Assembly (NCBI GenBank): GCA_028698335.1
Contig: JAQVDP010000001.1
Span: 124,001-188,000, forward strand
DNA length: 64,000 nucleotides
Origin: Nevskiales bacterium
GTDB taxonomy: Bacteria > Pseudomonadota > Gammaproteobacteria > Nevskiales > Nevskiaceae
Reading direction: 5' to 3'
In this document: piece after piece, positions 16,542 to 24,334 of the stretch
Layout: each line of letters begins with the position of its first letter
How positions within the stretch are numbered: position 1 is the first letter of the stretch
Notes under the pieces: model-generated
What the model was told of the DNA's origin: nothing
Seen by the model: only the letters and a program-made list of their open reading frames with translations
Database searches by the model: none
Translations under genes and position numbers: made by a program

Positions 16542-17042
16542 ATGGACCTGAAGCTGACCCATCTCAGCGAAGTCGACCCCGCCGACATCGTCGCGCTGCA
16601 CAACGACCCCAGGGTCATCCGTCATATGCCGCTGGCGCCCGGCCACTTCGACGCGACGCAGTGCGCGCAATGGGTTACCGACAAGGAACAGCAGTGGGCG
16701 CAGAACGGCTACGGCCCCTGGGCGATCCTGATCGACGGCGCCTTCGCCGGATGGGGCGGCCTGCAGCTGGAGGCCGGCGATGCCGATCTGGCGCTGGTGC
16801 TGTCGCCCGGATACTGGGGCCACGGTCAGGCGATCTGCCGCGAGATCATCCGGATCGCCTTCGACGACATGGGCCTGGAATCAGTGACGGCATTGCTGCC
16901 GCCGAGCCGCGTCCGCACCAGCGGCATGCTGCGCCTGGGCTTCGAGCCCGACGGCGAGCTGCAGATTGCGGACAAACGTTTCCTGCGCTACCGGCTCAGA
17001 GCTCCGAACGATTCGATGCAAAGCCGCCATCCCACCGGATAG
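16542..17042 (+). CDS. GNAT-family N-acetyltransferase
   Basis: A 166-residue acetyltransferase-like protein. It has HNDPRVIRHMP near the N-terminus, a substrate strand (GPWAILIDGAFAGWGGLQL), and the helix region SPGYWGHGQAICREIIRIA replacing the usual RxxGxG loop, as in RimJ-like members. It probably acetylates a small amine or protein N-terminus; the substrate is unknown. ATG 16542 is chosen because homology begins there; an in-frame ATG at 16506 is possible. The gene converges with the leftward octaheme operon. Confidence 0.75.
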   Translation: MDLKLTHLSEVDPADIVALHNDPRVIRHMPLAPGHFDATQCAQWVTDKEQQWAQNGYGPWAILIDGAFAGWGGLQLEAGDADLALVLSPGYWGHGQAICREIIRIAFDDMGLESVTALLPPSRVRTSGMLRLGFEPDGELQIADKRFLRYRLRAPNDSMQSRHPTG

Positions 17043-17078
17043 GCGCCGGCGCGCCGGCATCGCCGTTGCGGCTTGCGC

Positions 17079-17732
17079 TCAACGGATGTGGCGGGGCTCG
17101 TCGCGCTCCAGATAGGCCTCTTCTTCCGGCGTCAGGTCCACCGTATCGAACCCGGTGATCATCGGCTTGACGTGCTCAGCAAAGGAATGCCCCGTCGTCA
17201 GCAGATAGACGTGGATGATGATGAACGCGAGGATTGCGAACGCCACCAACGTATGCGCCAGCGCGACCCCTTCGAGCATTGTGGAGGCACCGGGAATCGC
17301 GGACCAGAGCGAGTAGAACAGGTAGGCCAGCCCCGTCGCCCAGATCAGCGGGAACAGCATCAGCTTGAGTGCAAGATAGCTCAGCGCCTGCAGCGGATTG
17401 TGCTTGCGCCAGTAGGCCTTGCGGTAGGGATGGCGTTCTCCGTGGAAGATCCCCCATGCATAGAAGCGGGCGACCTGCCACAGGCCATTGGCCGTGGGCA
17501 CGTAGTGCCGCCAGTTGCCGGTGGTCAGGTGCCAGAAGATCGCAAAAATCCACAGCACGATCAACGCGAGCGCGCCGGCGGTATGCAGCACCACGGCGTT
17601 GTAAAAATCGAGCGCCGGATTGAATCCGTGCACCGCGAAACCCGAAAACAGCAGGGCCACGATCAGCAGCATCTGTGTCCAGTGCCAGAATCGCTCGAAG
17701 CGGGTATACAGCATCACCTGACGAACGCTCAT
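17079..17732 (-). CDS. Cytochrome b membrane subunit partnering the octaheme cytochrome
   Basis: A 217-residue integral membrane protein with four to five helices and the histidines expected for two b hemes (RFERFWHW, VVLHTAG, VALAHTLVAF, FIIIHVYLL). It belongs to the cytochrome b/b6, Ni-hydrogenase cytb-like group. Its start overlaps the octaheme gene stop (ATGA at 17729-17732), so the two are coupled; it should carry electrons from quinol to the periplasmic octaheme protein. Last gene of the FNR-controlled leftward operon. Confidence 0.85.
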   Translation of the reverse strand: MSVRQVMLYTRFERFWHWTQMLLIVALLFSGFAVHGFNPALDFYNAVVLHTAGALALIVLWIFAIFWHLTTGNWRHYVPTANGLWQVARFYAWGIFHGERHPYRKAYWRKHNPLQALSYLALKLMLFPLIWATGLAYLFYSLWSAIPGASTMLEGVALAHTLVAFAILAFIIIHVYLLTTGHSFAEHVKPMITGFDTVDLTPEEEAYLERDEPRHIR

Positions 17733-19405
17733 GCCTGCTTCCTCCGGCGGCGCGAAATCGCCCTGAGTGCGCCGTGGCCCGCCACACCACCGATCGAGCC
17801 GACCAGCATCAGCAGGCCGAGTCCGTCGACCCAGCGGTTACGGTCGCGGCCGGGCATGTAGAACCCGTTCAGTTCGGCGAGGCGGCCTTGCGGCCGATGG
17901 CACTCGGCGCAGTCGAGTGCCTGCTCAGCCGGCGCCACCATGTGCGTGATCGGCCAGTACGAGCGGGTTTCGATGAATCCATATTGGCCGCTGTACTCGA
18001 TGCCATTGTTCGTCATTCCCGTCTCGATCGCGTTGGCGAAATCGTAGTTGCCCCAGAACGCGTCGTTGTCGTCGCCCCACAGGTGCATGTAGACCAGCGT
18101 GTTCCGACCCTTGTCGTAGGGCTGGATCGTGTGCATGCGCTTGAACGGCCAGATCCTGGAATTCGGGTCGTCACGCGAGCCCTTGAAGTGGTTGATCTCG
18201 ATCGGCGCCTTGGACGGATCGAACTGGGTCTCGATCGTGGTGTAGACCATCTGTCCGTCGAACCATGCGTAGGACGGGGGCAGGTCCTCGGCGTACTTGA
18301 AGTCTCCCTTGATCGACTTGTACGTCGCACGGTGCTCGCCGTTGCCCTGCGTATAGTTTTTCTCCTTGTATCCTTCGCCATCGCGGGTCTTGCCCGCCGT
18401 GCGCCAATCCCAATCGACCATCGTGGCGACTCCGCCCCGGGCCATGCTGGGAATATGGCAGGTCTGGCAGGCAACCCGATCGACGTGATTGTTCAGCTTG
18501 ATGCCGGTCAGGCGATCCTTAGGATGCGGTGCGATGCCATGGCAGGACTCGCAGGTCGCGACATCGCGCCGCTGTCCGGGCAGGCCGGTACCCTCGGTGT
18601 CGTGGGCGACGACGTTGTAGCGGCTGCCGGCCCACTGATGCTGATGGCTGACATGACACTCGGTACAGCTGAAGTTCAGGCCGTCCTCGTCCATGTGCAC
18701 GTCGAGCGCCCGGCTCGCATGCGTGAGCGAGGAGTCCAGATCTCCGTGCTTGACGCCGTCACCGCCACCACCGAAGAAATGACAGCTTCCGCAGTTCTCG
18801 CGACCGGGCAGCCCGACGCTCTGCGCGACGCCGGCCCAGTCGATCGGATCACGACCCTCGAACATGATCGTGCACGCCTCGTTGCCTTCCGAGTTCGGGG
18901 TCTTGTAGTAGGTCCCAGTCCGATCGTGGCAGACGAGGCAATCGATATTGGCCTGATCACCGAAGTCGAAACTATTGTCCTTCCAGCCGTAACCGGCATG
19001 GCATTGCGCGCACATGCCTTCGTTGCCCCGGGCATTGGTGCAGTAGTTGTTGATCAGCGTTTTCTTGCCAAGCGTCTGCCCCGTTTCCGGATGAACGTAT
19101 TCCCATGTCCAGTGGATCGAGTGCATGAACTGCTTGCCGGCTTCGGTGTGGCAGCTCAGGCAGGCCTGCGTCACTTCCGGGCCGCTGCTGAACGGCCCGC
19201 GCAGAATCTCGTACTTGCTGTGATCGGCGGTGGAGTCACTGTCGGTGCGAGCGCTCGGCGCAACCCCCGGCTCGAGGCGGAAGTTCATGTCGACATCGTC
19301 CGCGGCCGTCCCGGCCGCAGGGGACGCGTATCCCGCAGTCCCCCAGAACAAAGCCGCCGCCACCGCTACCGCAAGCCATGACCCTTGCCGTCGCCATGGC
19401 CGCAT
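17729..19405 (-). CDS. Octaheme c-type cytochrome, tetrathionate-reductase (Otr) family
   Basis: A 558-residue periplasmic multiheme protein with a signal peptide (after MRPWRRQ, ending GYA). Eight CxxCH motifs are visible: CLSCH, CAQCH, CLVCH, CGSCH, CTECH, CESCH, CQTCH and CAECH. The insert NNYCTNARGNEGMCAQCH is typical of the Otr family, whose Shewanella member reduces tetrathionate, nitrite and hydroxylamine in vitro. A C-terminal hydrophobic segment plus basic tail (RRRRKQA) suggests a membrane anchor. ATG 19405 is preferred because the signal peptide begins there and it leaves a 10-base gap to the upstream gene; 19453 is an in-frame alternative. The true substrate here is unknown. Confidence 0.9.
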   Translation of the reverse strand: MRPWRRQGSWLAVAVAAALFWGTAGYASPAAGTAADDVDMNFRLEPGVAPSARTDSDSTADHSKYEILRGPFSSGPEVTQACLSCHTEAGKQFMHSIHWTWEYVHPETGQTLGKKTLINNYCTNARGNEGMCAQCHAGYGWKDNSFDFGDQANIDCLVCHDRTGTYYKTPNSEGNEACTIMFEGRDPIDWAGVAQSVGLPGRENCGSCHFFGGGGDGVKHGDLDSSLTHASRALDVHMDEDGLNFSCTECHVSHQHQWAGSRYNVVAHDTEGTGLPGQRRDVATCESCHGIAPHPKDRLTGIKLNNHVDRVACQTCHIPSMARGGVATMVDWDWRTAGKTRDGEGYKEKNYTQGNGEHRATYKSIKGDFKYAEDLPPSYAWFDGQMVYTTIETQFDPSKAPIEINHFKGSRDDPNSRIWPFKRMHTIQPYDKGRNTLVYMHLWGDDNDAFWGNYDFANAIETGMTNNGIEYSGQYGFIETRSYWPITHMVAPAEQALDCAECHRPQGRLAELNGFYMPGRDRNRWVDGLGLLMLVGSIGGVAGHGALRAISRRRRKQA

Positions 19406-19415
19406 CGCGATGGGC

Positions 19416-19793
19416 TCAATGCCCACAGTTACACCCGGACCGCGCATCAGCACCCCGGTCTGCTTGGGCAGGGGGCGCCAAGGTACCGTCGAGCCAGCCT
19501 GCGACGGCCGCGTCCGGATCGGCGCAGGCGGTGGTCACGGCCCGGATGCCGCGGCCGGCGAGCTTGCGGCGCACGCCGTCGCCCATGCTGCCGCTGATGA
19601 GCACGTCGACACCGTCCAGCGGATGCGCGACGGTGGGCGCGGTCTCATGCATGGACTGCTCTTTGGGTAGTTCCAGCATTGTCTTGCCGGACACCTTGCG
19701 ATCAGCGTCGACATCGTAGATCCAGAAGCGGCGACAGCGGCCGGCATGGTCGGTAACTTCGCGGCGGTTCTGGCTGGTGACGGCAATCTTCAT
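19416..19793 (-). CDS. NifX/NifB-type iron-molybdenum cofactor-binding domain protein
   Basis: A 125-residue protein beginning MKIAVTSQNRREVTDHAGRC, a dinitrogenase FeMo-cofactor biosynthesis-type fold, with motifs HPLDGVDVLISGSMGDG and a C-terminal SGCNCGH that can bind metal. No nitrogenase genes are present. Stand-alone members may carry metal or sulfur clusters or act in redox regulation. It is the first gene of an operon with the octaheme cytochrome and cytochrome b, so assembly or regulation of that system is a fair guess. CGGAG lies 8 bases before ATG 19793. Confidence 0.8.
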   Translation of the reverse strand: MKIAVTSQNRREVTDHAGRCRRFWIYDVDADRKVSGKTMLELPKEQSMHETAPTVAHPLDGVDVLISGSMGDGVRRKLAGRGIRAVTTACADPDAAVAGWLDGTLAPPAQADRGADARSGCNCGH

Positions 19794-19819
19794 GACGGAA
19801 CTCCGGATGACAGGCACAC

Positions 19820-19837
19820 CTTTTCCATGTGGAAAAG
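19820..19837. promoter_or_regulatory. Palindrome CTTTTCCA-TG-TGGAAAAG, operator candidate
   Basis: Perfect 8-base arms around a 2-base centre, 27-44 bases ahead of the NifX-like start codon. If the FNR site at 19881-19894 acts at -41.5, this palindrome falls at about +10 to +27, a place typical of repressor sites. One arm, CTTTTCCA, recurs at 19870-19877, exactly 50 bases away (about five helical turns). The binding protein is unknown. Confidence 0.5.
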
Positions 19838-19852
19838 CACTGAAACATTCAG

Positions 19853-19894
19853 AGCCTAGACGCTGCCCTCTTTTCCAGCATTGATCGTCATCAA
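19853..19894 (-). promoter_or_regulatory. FNR/ANR-dependent promoter of the octaheme operon
   Basis: TTGAT-CGTC-ATCAA at 19881-19894 is a perfect FNR/ANR consensus. Reading leftward, a -10-like TAGGCT lies at 19858-19853. This puts the transcription start near 19846 and the FNR site centre at about -41.5, the standard class II activator position. It implies that NifX-like, octaheme cytochrome and cytochrome b genes are induced without oxygen. Confidence 0.75.
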
Positions 19895-19948
19895 TTCCGG
19901 AAGCGATACCCCGAGCCGAACCCGCCGGGCGGACTGACCCGTTCGGCT

Positions 19949-20695
19949 TCAGCTGTGGTGCAGACGTCGAACCACGGCGATGGTGGCTATTCCGGCCAGC
20001 ATCAGCAGCACCTGTCGCAGCGATGCAGCCGGCCGCGTCGTGCGGTGCAGGTGAGGGATCAGATCGGCGACTGCGACGTAGATGAAGCTCGCGGCCGATA
20101 GCGCCAGCATGTACGGCACCGCCTCGCGCGTCCGCTCCAGCCAGAGATAGCCCATCAACGCGCCCGGCAGGGTCGCGGCGGACGACAGGCCGTTGAGCAG
20201 CAGGGCCCTCATGCGGCTGTAGCCGCTCTCGAGCAGGATTGCGAAGTCGCCGATCTCCTGCGGCAGTTCATGGGCAATGACCGCAATTGCGGTCGCCACT
20301 CCCAGCGGCACGGATACCAGAAACGCGGCGGCGATGACGACACCGTCGACGAAATTGTGGAACGCGTCGCCGATCAGGATGACCGGCGCCGGACGTCCGT
20401 GGACCTGGCAGTGTTCCTCGTGGCAATGGCGCCACAATGCCCATTTCTCCAACAGGAAGAACAGCACCAGCCCGGCGAGCACCGCCGGCATCAGCGCCGA
20501 TGCCGGCGCCTGGGCCAGCCCTGCGGGCAACATGCCGAGAAATGCGGCACCCAGCAACGTGCCGGCGGAATAGCTCACGAGTTCCGGCACCAGCCTGCGG
20601 CGCAGGCCGGGCGGCGCGATCAGGATCAGAGCGGCGCCGACGATGGCGCCGATGCTGCCCAGAATCGCGAATCCGGCGACCCAGAGCATCAGCAT
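19949..20695 (-). CDS. ZIP-family divalent metal transporter
   Basis: A 248-residue membrane protein with about eight helices. The two metal-binding helices carry HNFVDG and HELPQEIGDF, the ZIP signatures. A His/Cys/Glu-rich cytoplasmic loop (HCHEEHCQVHG) could bind zinc or a similar metal. It should take up Zn, Fe or Mn. It lies 48 bases downstream of the SQR-like flavoprotein gene in the same direction, so the two may be co-transcribed. Confidence 0.9.
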   Translation of the reverse strand: MLMLWVAGFAILGSIGAIVGAALILIAPPGLRRRLVPELVSYSAGTLLGAAFLGMLPAGLAQAPASALMPAVLAGLVLFFLLEKWALWRHCHEEHCQVHGRPAPVILIGDAFHNFVDGVVIAAAFLVSVPLGVATAIAVIAHELPQEIGDFAILLESGYSRMRALLLNGLSSAATLPGALMGYLWLERTREAVPYMLALSAASFIYVAVADLIPHLHRTTRPAASLRQVLLMLAGIATIAVVRRLHHS

Positions 20696-20743
20696 GGCCG
20701 GCCCTGCCGACAGACGGGATATTTGCTGCGGCGACGCATCGGA

Positions 20744-21886
20744 CTAGGCCCGATACGGCCGCAGATACCACCATTCAAACAGGCGTTTGAGCCAGTGCAG
20801 GATGCGCAGGCGCGGGATGACCCAGGCGCGCTTCGAATCGCGATAGACCAGAATGCCACCGTCCAGCGTGTCGACGATGCAGACCAGTTCGTTGCGAAAT
20901 GTCGCCTGTGGTGTCTTGCCGTCGAGCATATCCAGGATGTTGACGGCCGCGGCCTTGGCCTGCAGGTCGGCCATGTGCGCCTGCTTGGGCGCCCAGTCCG
21001 GCCCCGGAAAACTCCCCGAATCACCTGCGACGAACACGGCCTCGGCCCCCTGCACCCGGCAGTGGGCATCCGCCTGAAAGAAACCGCCCGGCGACAACGG
21101 CAAGCCGCTGGCTTCGGCCCACGCCGGCCCCGTCATGCCCGGCATGAACAGGGTCAGATCCGCCTCGACCCGGCCGTTGGCCGTCTCGACACCATCGTCG
21201 GTGAACGCAGTGATCGGATGTCCCAGATGCAGTTCGATGCCCCGCCGCTTCATCTCGCCAACCAGCCCGACGACTGCCTTGGGACCGAGGCGCTTGCCCG
21301 GCTCGGCCGCGGCACTGACGAAATGCAGCTTGAACCGATCGCGCACACCGCGTCGGCGCAGCCATGTATCGATGCCGAAGCTCAGCTCGAACATCGGCCC
21401 GCCGCGCATCGCCGCCGGCTCCTTGGGATTGGCGCCGAAGCCGAAGGCGATGCTGCCGCCGTCGAGCCTCTCCAGACGTTCACGAATCCGCTGCGCCGCG
21501 CCGACGCCCTCGCACACCGTCATCACCTTGTCGGCACCGGGCAAGCCTTTGAGAAAGCGTCCACCGCTTGCGATCAGCAACGCATCGTAGGCGACATCAC
21601 CCTGATCGGTTTTCAGGGTCCGTGCAGCAGCGTCCAGCCCTACAACGCTCGCGAGCTTGAGTTGTACGTTGTGCCGCTGCAGAAAATTCCACAGGGGCAC
21701 GACCAGGTCGCGCCCCTCCCGCAGGCCGGTCGGCACCCAGATCAGACTCGGCAAATAGACGAAGTCCTGACGTGGGGCGACCATCGTGATGCGATGCGCG
21801 GCCCCTTGTTTGCGCAGGACACGGATGGCAGTCAATGCCGCAAACCCGGCGCCGACTACCACGATATCGCGAGGATTCGAGACCAC
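20744..21886 (-). CDS. SQR-like FAD oxidoreductase with incomplete redox cysteines
   Basis: A 380-residue flavoprotein of the SQR/FCSD/NDH-2 superfamily: GAGFAALTA FAD loop, second motif DALLIASGGRF, and the PKQAHMADLQAKAAA helix near the C-terminal FAD site. Aligned by eye with the SQR at 8483, it keeps equivalents of C128 (C125, VMTVCEGVG) and C356 (ELVCIVDT) but has no counterpart of C160. It may act on another sulfur compound or be an NADH or quinone reductase. The start is set at GTG 21886, where AAGGAG lies 6 bases upstream; an upstream ATG (21952) would add 22 unrelated residues. Confidence 0.75.
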   Translation of the reverse strand: MVSNPRDIVVVGAGFAALTAIRVLRKQGAAHRITMVAPRQDFVYLPSLIWVPTGLREGRDLVVPLWNFLQRHNVQLKLASVVGLDAAARTLKTDQGDVAYDALLIASGGRFLKGLPGADKVMTVCEGVGAAQRIRERLERLDGGSIAFGFGANPKEPAAMRGGPMFELSFGIDTWLRRRGVRDRFKLHFVSAAAEPGKRLGPKAVVGLVGEMKRRGIELHLGHPITAFTDDGVETANGRVEADLTLFMPGMTGPAWAEASGLPLSPGGFFQADAHCRVQGAEAVFVAGDSGSFPGPDWAPKQAHMADLQAKAAAVNILDMLDGKTPQATFRNELVCIVDTLDGGILVYRDSKRAWVIPRLRILHWLKRLFEWWYLRPYRA

Positions 21887-22102
21887 ATCCCACTCCTTGC
21901 ATTCGTCAATGAGCCGTTTCGCAGCTGACCACTTGCGAAGGGGATTGCACAATACGGAATATCGCTATGGCCGCAGATATGATTGTCGGCGCCGGACGGT
22001 TCTGTCAGCACTGACGCACATCAACCGGATCTGCGGGCAAGCCGAGATTCCCCTTCGTGCGGACACCATCCGGCGCAACGCCCAGCGGGCGCTGTCGGAC
22101 GC

Positions 22103-22360
22103 TCAGGGCAGGTGCACCCAGCGCGCGACAAGGCGGCGCACCTGCGGCACCAGGAAGAAGATCAGCGGCGCGGCGATGACGTAGGCGACGGCGAAGGCGT
22201 GTCGCCACAGCGCGAGGAAGTCTTCGGTGAAGCCGACGTTCACGAAGGTGATGACGCCGGTCATGATGAACACCATCAGCGCCGCCATCAGCCCCGAGAA
22301 CACCAGGTGGAAGTAGCGCGCCGGCAGCTTGCGGCGAATGGGCAGCGTCACCGCGCTCAT
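22103..22360 (-). CDS. DUF2798 small membrane protein
   Basis: An 85-residue protein with two membrane helices separated by a short loop, and a basic N-terminus (RRKLPARYFHLVFSGLMAALM) matching DUF2798. Its start overlaps the TSUP gene stop (ATGA at 22357-22360), so it is translated with the exporter. The function is unknown; it might form a small partner subunit of the exporter. Confidence 0.8.
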   Translation of the reverse strand: MSAVTLPIRRKLPARYFHLVFSGLMAALMVFIMTGVITFVNVGFTEDFLALWRHAFAVAYVIAAPLIFFLVPQVRRLVARWVHLP

Positions 22361-23217
22361 GCGCCGGCTCCGAAGGTTTCCCACAGCACCTGGCCGAGCA
22401 TCAGCACGGCGATGATGCCCATGATCATCGCGAAGCCCTGTTGCAGGCGCGCGCCGGCCACGCGCGCGGCGAAGCGCCGGCCGGCGAGCATGCCGACGAC
22501 CGCGCCGATCACGAACGGCAGCGCCACCACCAGCGGCAGTTCGCGGCCGTGCAGCAGCGCGATGACGACGGTGCCGGCGCTGGTCAGGCTGATCGTCATC
22601 AGCGAGGTGGCGACGGCGGCATGCATGCTCATGTCGCTGATCGCGCGCAGCGCCGGCACGATGACGAAGCCGCCGCCGACGCCGAGCATGCCGGACAGGA
22701 AGCCGGTCATCGCGCCGGTGCCGCTGACCGCGGCGATGCAGTTGCGCGTCCACGAGATGCGGCCGGTGTCCTCGCGGATGCGGCAGACCGCGCCGGCGTC
22801 GCCGGCCGGGGTGCCGCCGACGTTGGCGCGCACCACCGAGGCCTCGTCCGGGTTCTGCCGCGCGCGGCCGTACATGCGCAGCGCGACGATCACCAGCACC
22901 GCGGCGAACAAGCCGCTGAGCCACTGCACCGGGAGCCGGTCCGCCGCCATCAGTCCCAGCGGGGCGAACAGCAGGCCGATGCCCGACATCAGCATCGCGG
23001 CGCGGTAGCGCACGACGGCGACGTCCCAGGCGGCGACGGTGCCGATGCCGGCCGACATCGCCACCGCGATCAGCGCCACCGGCGCGGCCTGCGGCAGCGT
23101 CCAGCCCAGACCCCACATCAGCATCGGCACCGCGAGCACCGATCCGCCGGCGCCGGTGAGCCCGAGCACCAGCCCGACGATGCCGCCAAGTACCACTGCG
23201 ATTGCGGATTCGACCAC
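22357..23217 (-). CDS. TSUP-family sulfur-compound exporter (TauE/SafE)
   Basis: A membrane protein of about 286 residues with two four-helix halves, each with a Gly-rich motif (GLVLGLTGAGGS and GFLSGMLGVGGGF). TSUP proteins move sulfite, thiosulfate or other sulfur anions; in BigR-type operons they are thought to export sulfite made by persulfide dioxygenase. It is divergent from such a dioxygenase gene with a BigR-type operator between. GTG 23217 is preferred (GGAG 8 bases upstream, start at the usual family N-terminus); ATG 23259 is an in-frame alternative without a ribosome binding site. Confidence 0.85.
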   Translation of the reverse strand: MVESAIAVVLGGIVGLVLGLTGAGGSVLAVPMLMWGLGWTLPQAAPVALIAVAMSAGIGTVAAWDVAVVRYRAAMLMSGIGLLFAPLGLMAADRLPVQWLSGLFAAVLVIVALRMYGRARQNPDEASVVRANVGGTPAGDAGAVCRIREDTGRISWTRNCIAAVSGTGAMTGFLSGMLGVGGGFVIVPALRAISDMSMHAAVATSLMTISLTSAGTVVIALLHGRELPLVVALPFVIGAVVGMLAGRRFAARVAGARLQQGFAMIMGIIAVLMLGQVLWETFGAGA

Positions 23218-23296
23218 CTTCACCACTCCGAACAGCCGGAACCCGGCGAAGCCGGCCATTGACGCATGTCATTGGCAAACTGCCGGGAATTGTTTA

Positions 23297-23338
23297 TTTA
23301 GACCTATCTAATATACCGCCCGCAGTATAGGGACACAA
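23297..23338. promoter_or_regulatory. TSUP promoter with BigR-type operator, divergent region
   Basis: Leftward promoter: TTGTGT (23338-23333) and TATATT (23315-23310) with a 17-base spacer. The palindrome TTAG-ACCTAT-CTAA at 23298-23311 overlaps its -10/+1 region. It matches the sites at 8317 and 13693. A rightward promoter for the dioxygenase gene is less clear. One repressor could control both directions. Confidence 0.65.
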
Positions 23339-23385
23339 TAACAGCGGGCGTGATCGAGCATTCCATCCTGTCGGAGGATTCACTG

Positions 23386-24264
23386 ATGAAACCCGAGGTT
23401 ACCGCGTTCTACGACCCCGCCACCTACACCGTCAGCTATGTGGTGCGCGACCCCAGCGGCGACGCCTGCGCCATCGTCGACCCGGTGCTGGACTACGATC
23501 CGAAATCCGGCCGTACCGGCACCGCGTCCGCCGACGCGCTGATCGAATTCGTCGAGACCAAGGGCCTGCGCGTGCAGTGGATCCTGGAGACCCACGCCCA
23601 TGCCGACCATCTCACCGGCGCGCATTATCTGAAGGAACGCGTCGGCGGCACCGTCGCGATCGGCGAGCACATCCGCACGGTGCAGAAGACCTTCGCCCCG
23701 CTGTTCGACATGGGCGAGGACTTTGCCACCGACGGCTCGCAGTTCGACCGCCTGTTCGCCGACAACGACAGCTTCGACATCGGCGCGCTCAAGTGCAGCG
23801 TGATGCACACGCCCGGCCACACGCCGGCCTGCATCACCTATGTGATCGGCGACGCCGCGTTCGTCGGCGACACGCTGTTCATGCCGGACTACGGCACGGC
23901 GCGCGCGGATTTCCCGGGCGGCGACGCGCAGACCCTGTACCGCTCGATCCGGCGCATTCTCGATCTGCCGCCCGAGACGCGACTGTTCATGTGCCACGAC
24001 TACCAGCCGGGCGGGCGCGAAGTGCTGTGGGAGACCAGCGTCGCCGCCGAACGTGCCGGCAACGTGATGATCCGCGACGGCATCGACGAGGCCGCCTACA
24101 CCGCCGCCCGCAAGGAGCGCGACGCCAGACTCGCGGCACCGGTGCTGATCCTGCCGTCGCTGCAGGTCAACATCCGCGCCGGCGCGCTGCCGGAGCCGGC
24201 GGCCAATGGCATTCGCTATCTGAAGATCCCGCTCGACCAGCTCGGCGGACGCCGCAAGACCTGA
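23386..24264 (+). CDS. Persulfide dioxygenase-like MBL-fold enzyme (Blh/ETHE1 type)
   Basis: A 292-residue metallo-beta-lactamase-fold protein. The metal motif is THAHADH (H70, H72, D74, H75), with later ligands in HTPGHTPA, VGDTLF and CHDYQPGG. It is longer than the ETHE1-like enzyme at 14558 and resembles the C-terminal part of Blh proteins in BigR operons. It should oxidise a low-molecular-weight persulfide to sulfite. GGAGG lies before ATG 23386; an upstream in-frame ATG (23350) lacks a site. Two dioxygenases in one regulon suggest different thiol carriers. Confidence 0.88.
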   Translation: MKPEVTAFYDPATYTVSYVVRDPSGDACAIVDPVLDYDPKSGRTGTASADALIEFVETKGLRVQWILETHAHADHLTGAHYLKERVGGTVAIGEHIRTVQKTFAPLFDMGEDFATDGSQFDRLFADNDSFDIGALKCSVMHTPGHTPACITYVIGDAAFVGDTLFMPDYGTARADFPGGDAQTLYRSIRRILDLPPETRLFMCHDYQPGGREVLWETSVAAERAGNVMIRDGIDEAAYTAARKERDARLAAPVLILPSLQVNIRAGALPEPAANGIRYLKIPLDQLGGRRKT

Positions 24265-24334
24265 GGCTGGCGGCCACGCGACGAATGCGGCACCCTCGCG
24301 CCCTGGATTCCACGCAGATCAGGAGACCCACGCG

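Noticed and set aside
22011-22024. FNR-like site CTGAC-GCAC-ATCAA upstream of the SQR-like flavoprotein
   Set aside because: Only one half-site is perfect and the left half matches at three of five positions; no good -10 element at the expected distance.
21887-22102. tRNA or small-RNA gene in the 216-base gap
   Set aside because: No cloverleaf or T-loop sequence and no clear promoter-terminator pair could be found; reported as empty apart from possible promoter DNA.
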